A stretch of DNA of 10,756 nt from Larix sibirica (taxonomy: Eukaryota > Streptophyta > Pinopsida > Pinales > Pinaceae): NCBI GenBank assembly GCA_004151065.3, contig NWUY0300017085.1, positions 30,274-41,029 of the forward strand, in the 5' to 3' direction. Of this stretch, positions 7,531-10,756 are shown piece after piece. The notes beneath the pieces are model-generated. The model made no database searches. It was not told the DNA's origin and saw nothing but the letters and a program-made list of their open reading frames with translations. Within the stretch, counting starts at the first letter, position 1. Every line of letters begins with the position of its first letter. A program made the position numbers and the translations under genes.

Positions 7531-7702
7531 TTTACATATATTATATTTCCTAGCCCATATGAACATTGACATGATAATTACCTCGATAAAACACTTTATC
7601 ATGCTAACCAGTATGCCCTTACACATATACCAGTACCTATTATGATATCAAATAAACTATACCCATTACACATTATACGTTTTAAATGAAAATATAATCA
7701 AA

Positions 7703-7760
7703 CCCAATAAATACTAGTCACGCATTTTAATCCCTTCCCAATAAATACTAGTCACGCATT
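7703..7760. repeat. 24-bp direct repeat, 34-bp period, in copy A
   Basis: CCCAATAAATACTAGTCACG plus CATT occurs identically at 7703-7726 and 7737-7760. The equivalent in copy B is 9662-9719. Confidence 0.85.
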
Positions 7761-8047
7761 ATGTCCGTGAGATACTATACCCCCATACACACTAACTCCT
7801 CTATCCCCTTGCACACTACACTCCTAGCCCCTAACAAAACAATAACCTCCTAAAAAAAACTTTACATATTCAACTCCTTATTAATTTACGCACCAACCTT
7901 TCGTCTCCATACTCCATGTCCTTCCACCCATATCATGTCACACAAATATTTTCTATTTGGAATCCCATTAGGTTTAATACAAATGAAAAAAAAAGAATTT
8001 AACATAATATACAATAAATTCAAAATTACCAAATCATTGAATAAGAC

Positions 8048-8081
8048 AAAAGAAAAGAAAAAAGAAAAAGAAAAAGAAAAG
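8048..8081. repeat. Purine-only AAAAG-rich tract in copy A
   Basis: A 34-nt run of only A and G with AAAAG/AAAAAG units. The counterpart in copy B is 10007-10040. It is low complexity and of no assigned function. Confidence 0.85.
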
Positions 8082-8494
8082 TGATTGAAGAGTTTTGTTA
8101 CACAAAGACATCATATGTACATGCATTATTCCATAGGGTTAAATGGTTGTGGTATCGGTGAAAGAAATGAATTGATACCAACGATTTATTACCTTCGTTT
8201 CACACTTTGAAAACTAACCGCATAAAGGAAAATTTTACATGAATTAATATAATTTTTTGGTTTTATTGTATTTTATTTTTCTTAATTATGCTATGCGAAT
8301 GATCCATAAATGGTCATAGATATTTCAATGGAATATTTCATTATAATAAATCTTACAACTTTTTGTAAACCTTTATTTATGCGATGTTTAGTGAAGACTT
8401 AGGATTCCATTATTGTTAGATTAATCTTATAGATAACTAAAATAAACTGAAATTGAAAGGAAAATAGTTAGAGAAAAATAACACATCTACATAG

Positions 8495-8613
8495 ATAACA
8501 CAAGATAAAACCTGTTGGGAAGGTAACATTGTTAGCGAAGCATGGGAGCGCTGGTGGAGCTGGGCGCGCACTCAGAAACTGAAGGTCCTACCTTTACTTA
8601 TCATTTGGGGGAT
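8495..8613 (+). pseudogene. LINE ORF2 C-terminal fragment, copy A, cut at the N
   Basis: This is the same reading frame as at 10478-10756 but interrupted after LPLLIIWGI by the N at 8614. The sequence after the N does not continue the protein, whereas the second copy does. This supports an assembly break and not a second LINE insertion. See the copy B entry for the domain assignment. Confidence 0.65.
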
Positions 8614-8614
8614 N
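8614..8614. other. Single N marking a probable contig junction
   Basis: The only ambiguous base in the window. It lies precisely between the end of one copy and the start of the other copy of a 1.96-kb duplication, so it is probably a scaffolding or joining symbol and not an uncertain base call. Confidence 0.9.
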
Positions 8615-10596
8615 AACTTTGTCCTTATTTGGACTCCAAGCCATCTTCATTTCAACATTTAAAATTGCGCAAGAATAAGTAGAAATGATAAATTACTATA
8701 TGGTGATTGAATTAGGGATCATTTGGGGATTGATTCGCTAGAGTATTTAAGAAGTGCATACCTCATATAAGGAGGACATGGTCATGTAACCTTATCGTGG
8801 CTCTCCTTGACATAATCATTATATAAGTTTGAATTTGAATTTGATGAGATTAATATATGTCAACCTTGGTATGTTATGGAATAATTAACATGGTATTTGA
8901 TAAACATAGTGTAAAGTTAAGGTGATGTTATTTTAGAAGAAAACTTTCATTAATTAGTGATGGCCATTAAGGTTTTAATAGTTTATTTAGATTTATTTTT
9001 AATTATTTTTTATTGTATTATTATACATTTAACTTTATGTTTATTTTTCTTTATAGATATTGACACATGAATTTTAATTATAAATATTTTGTGAAGATTT
9101 AATGGATATGTTTTATTTCAATGTGGTGCATGACACGTGTTATGTGGTTGAGTATCCCTGGCGATGAATTAATTGAACCTAATTTTTCAAATTTGTGTCG
9201 CACGTCTTATTGAGATTTGGAGAGCATGCAATCTATCTTTACTAAATTGCCCATAACTATTATAAACTTTGACATGACAATCACCCCAATGAAAAACTTT
9301 TTACCCTCATTAGCACAATCTAGAACATGCATTGTCCCATACTACAATGAAACCTTAGCCCACATACGTCCCTCAATCCATGCCCAATAAGTCCATGGAT
9401 ACACTACAATGAAACTTGAACCCAAATGTCCCCCTAAGCCGATGCCTAGTAAGCCCATGGACACACTACAACTCTATACGCATTGGCCCTTTACATATAT
9501 TATATTTCCTAGCCCATATGAACATTGACATGATAATTACCTCGATAAAACACTTTATCATGCTAACCAGTATGCCCTTACACATATACCAGTACCTATT
9601 ATGATATCAAATAAACTATACCCATTACACATTATACGTTTTAAATGAAAATATAATCAAACCCAATAAATACTAGTCACGCATTTTAATCCCTTCCCAA
9701 TAAATACTAGTCACGCATTATGTCCGTGAGATACTATACCCCCATACACACTAACTCCTCTATCCCCTTGCACACTACACTCCTAGCCCCTAACAAAACA
9801 ATAACCTCCTAAAAAAAACTTTACATATTCAACTCCTTATTAATTTACGCACCAACCTTTCGTCTCCATACTCCATGTCCTTCCACCCATATCATGTCAC
9901 ACAAATATTTTCTATTTGGAATCCCATTAGGTTTAATACAAATGAAAAAAAAAGAATTTAACATAATATACAATAAATTCAAAATTACCAAATCATTGAA
10001 TAAGACAAAAGAAAAGAAAAAAGAAAAAGAAAAAGAAAAGTGATTGAAGAGTTTTGTTACACAAAGACATCATATGTACATGCATTATTCCATAGGGTTA
10101 AATGGTTGTGGTATCGGTGAAAGAAATGAATTGATACCAACGATTTATTACCTTCGTTTCACACTTTGAAAACTAACCGCATAAAGGAAAATTTTACATG
10201 AATTAATATAATTTTTTGGTTTTATTGTATTATAATTTTTTGGTTTTATTGTATTTTATTTTTCTTAATTATGCTATGCGAATGATCCATAAATGGTCAT
10301 AGATATTTCAATGGAATATTTCATTATAATAAATCTTACAACTTTTTGTAAACCTTTATTTATGCGATGTTTAGTGAAGACTTAGGATTCCATTATTGTT
10401 AGATTAATCTTATAGATAACTAAAATAAACTGAAATTGAAAGGAAAATAGTTAGAGAAAAATAACACATCTACATAGATAACACAAGATAAAACCTGTTG
10501 GGAAGGTAACATTGTTAGCGAAGCATGGGAGCGCTGGTGGAGCTGGGCGCGCACTCAGAAACTGAAGGTCCTACCTTTACTTATCATTTGGGGGAT
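8615..10596. repeat. Large direct repeat, copy B (1982 bp)
   Basis: Second copy of 6656-8613. Aligning it by eye, I found no substitutions, and the single difference is one extra 24-bp unit at 10207-10254. Unlike copy A, it continues without a break into unique sequence at 10597. It carries the same internal repeats as copy A: 62-bp units from 9341, the 34-bp period repeat at 9662-9719 and the purine tract at 10007-10040. Confidence 0.97.
10207..10254. repeat. 24-bp tandem duplication, found only in copy B
   Basis: A perfect duplication of a 24-bp T-rich unit starting TATAATTTTTTGG (10207-10230 and 10231-10254). Copy A has one unit, at 8248-8271. It is the only difference seen between the two 2-kb copies. 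It could be a haplotype indel, a sequencing or assembly slip in a T-rich stretch, or true slippage. Confidence 0.95.
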
Positions 10597-10756
10597 TTGG
10601 TTGGCTAGGAACGGGGTTATATTTCAGGATAAACCTTACATACCTGAGGTTATTGGTACTATGACGGTGCGTCGCTACATGGCTTATCCCGAACATATAA
10701 GGGCTTCACATCAGAGACGCATTATGGAAGTGGAGATTGACAGAACATACCCGTGG
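10478..10756 (+). pseudogene. 5'-truncated LINE ORF2 C-terminal fragment, open at right edge
   Basis: Ninety-three codons are open from just after TAG 10475-10477 to the end of the window. The core reads WERWWSWARTQKL, then LPLLIIWGIWLARN, then VIFQDK. A Trp-rich lead followed by LPL-x-I-x-W-x-IWLARN and Ile-Phe is typical of the region after the reverse transcriptase and zf-RVT domain in plant LINE ORF2 proteins, before any RNase H-like domain. The upstream AT-rich sequence shows no RT or zf-RVT, so the element is truncated at about 10485. Such 5' truncation is usual for LINE insertions. It has no start codon and would not be expressed on its own. The assignment rests on motif memory, not on a search. 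The frame may continue beyond the window. Confidence 0.65.

Larger units (their letters stand above)
6656..8613. repeat. Large direct repeat, copy A (1958 bp)
   Basis: Identical by eye to 8615-10596, apart from a 24-bp insertion in the second copy. The offset is 1959 before the insertion and 1983 after it. Content: AT-rich non-coding sequence, a 62-bp repeat, a 34-bp repeat, a purine tract and the start of a LINE ORF2 fragment, cut at the N. An identical 62-codon open frame occurs in each copy (7457-7645 and 9416-9604) and is not considered a gene. Copy A ends exactly at the N, as expected for a contig end. Confidence 0.97.

Noticed and set aside
7457-7645. 62-codon frame that also occurs identically at 9416-9604
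   Set aside because: Its presence twice reflects the probable false duplication. The frame crosses part of a 62-bp repeat and has no recognised features.
6656-10596. The 2-kb direct repeats as two LTRs of a retrotransposon
   Set aside because: Nothing but a single N lies between them, so there is no internal region, primer-binding site or polypurine tract. The copies lack the TG...CA ends expected of LTRs.
1-10756. The left ORF1 relic and the right ORF2 fragment as two ends of one LINE
   Set aside because: They are on the same strand, but no endonuclease, reverse transcriptase or zf-RVT sequence lies between, and the right fragment begins abruptly after unrelated AT-rich DNA.

Overview
This looks like nuclear DNA from a seed plant with a large, repeat-rich genome. 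It is mostly AT-rich non-coding sequence. The recognisable coding matter is plant-type LINE (non-LTR retrotransposon) debris with DUF4283 and zf-CCHC features, which is abundant in plants. A gymnosperm would fit, but the sequence alone does not prove it. No bacterial genes, rRNA, tRNA, CRISPR array or intact multi-domain gene is visible.

Layout. Positions 1-1655 hold a decayed LINE ORF1 (gag-like) protein on the + strand. It has a tentative N-terminal part, a DUF4283 core, a degenerate zf-CCHC_4 knuckle and a tandem pair of further degenerate zinc knuckles, broken by many stops and at least one frameshift. Positions 1714-1925 are a minisatellite made of heptamers (consensus ATCCGCA) organised in two 94-bp units. 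Positions 1981-2586 form an unrecognised open frame of 201 codons. From about 2590 to 6655 the sequence is mostly non-coding, with two weak degraded reading frames (3634-4137 and 4982-5552), several short tandem duplications, a 2 x 120-bp repeat (6064-6303) and a few hairpins.

The largest structure is a 1.96-kb direct duplication: 6656-8613 and 8615-10596, separated by the window's only N (8614). I found no substitution between the copies. The only difference is a 24-bp tandem microduplication present in the second copy alone. Both ends of the duplication coincide with the N, so this is best explained as two overlapping contigs joined without merging, not as a biological duplication. The second copy runs on into unique sequence that continues a 5'-truncated LINE ORF2 C-terminal fragment to the right edge.

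Nothing here forms a working pathway. The two LINE fragments are on the same strand, but they belong to different insertions because no ORF2 body lies between them. I do not see a novel biological system. The most actionable observations are the likely false duplication, the three-knuckle LINE ORF1 relic and the heptamer minisatellite.
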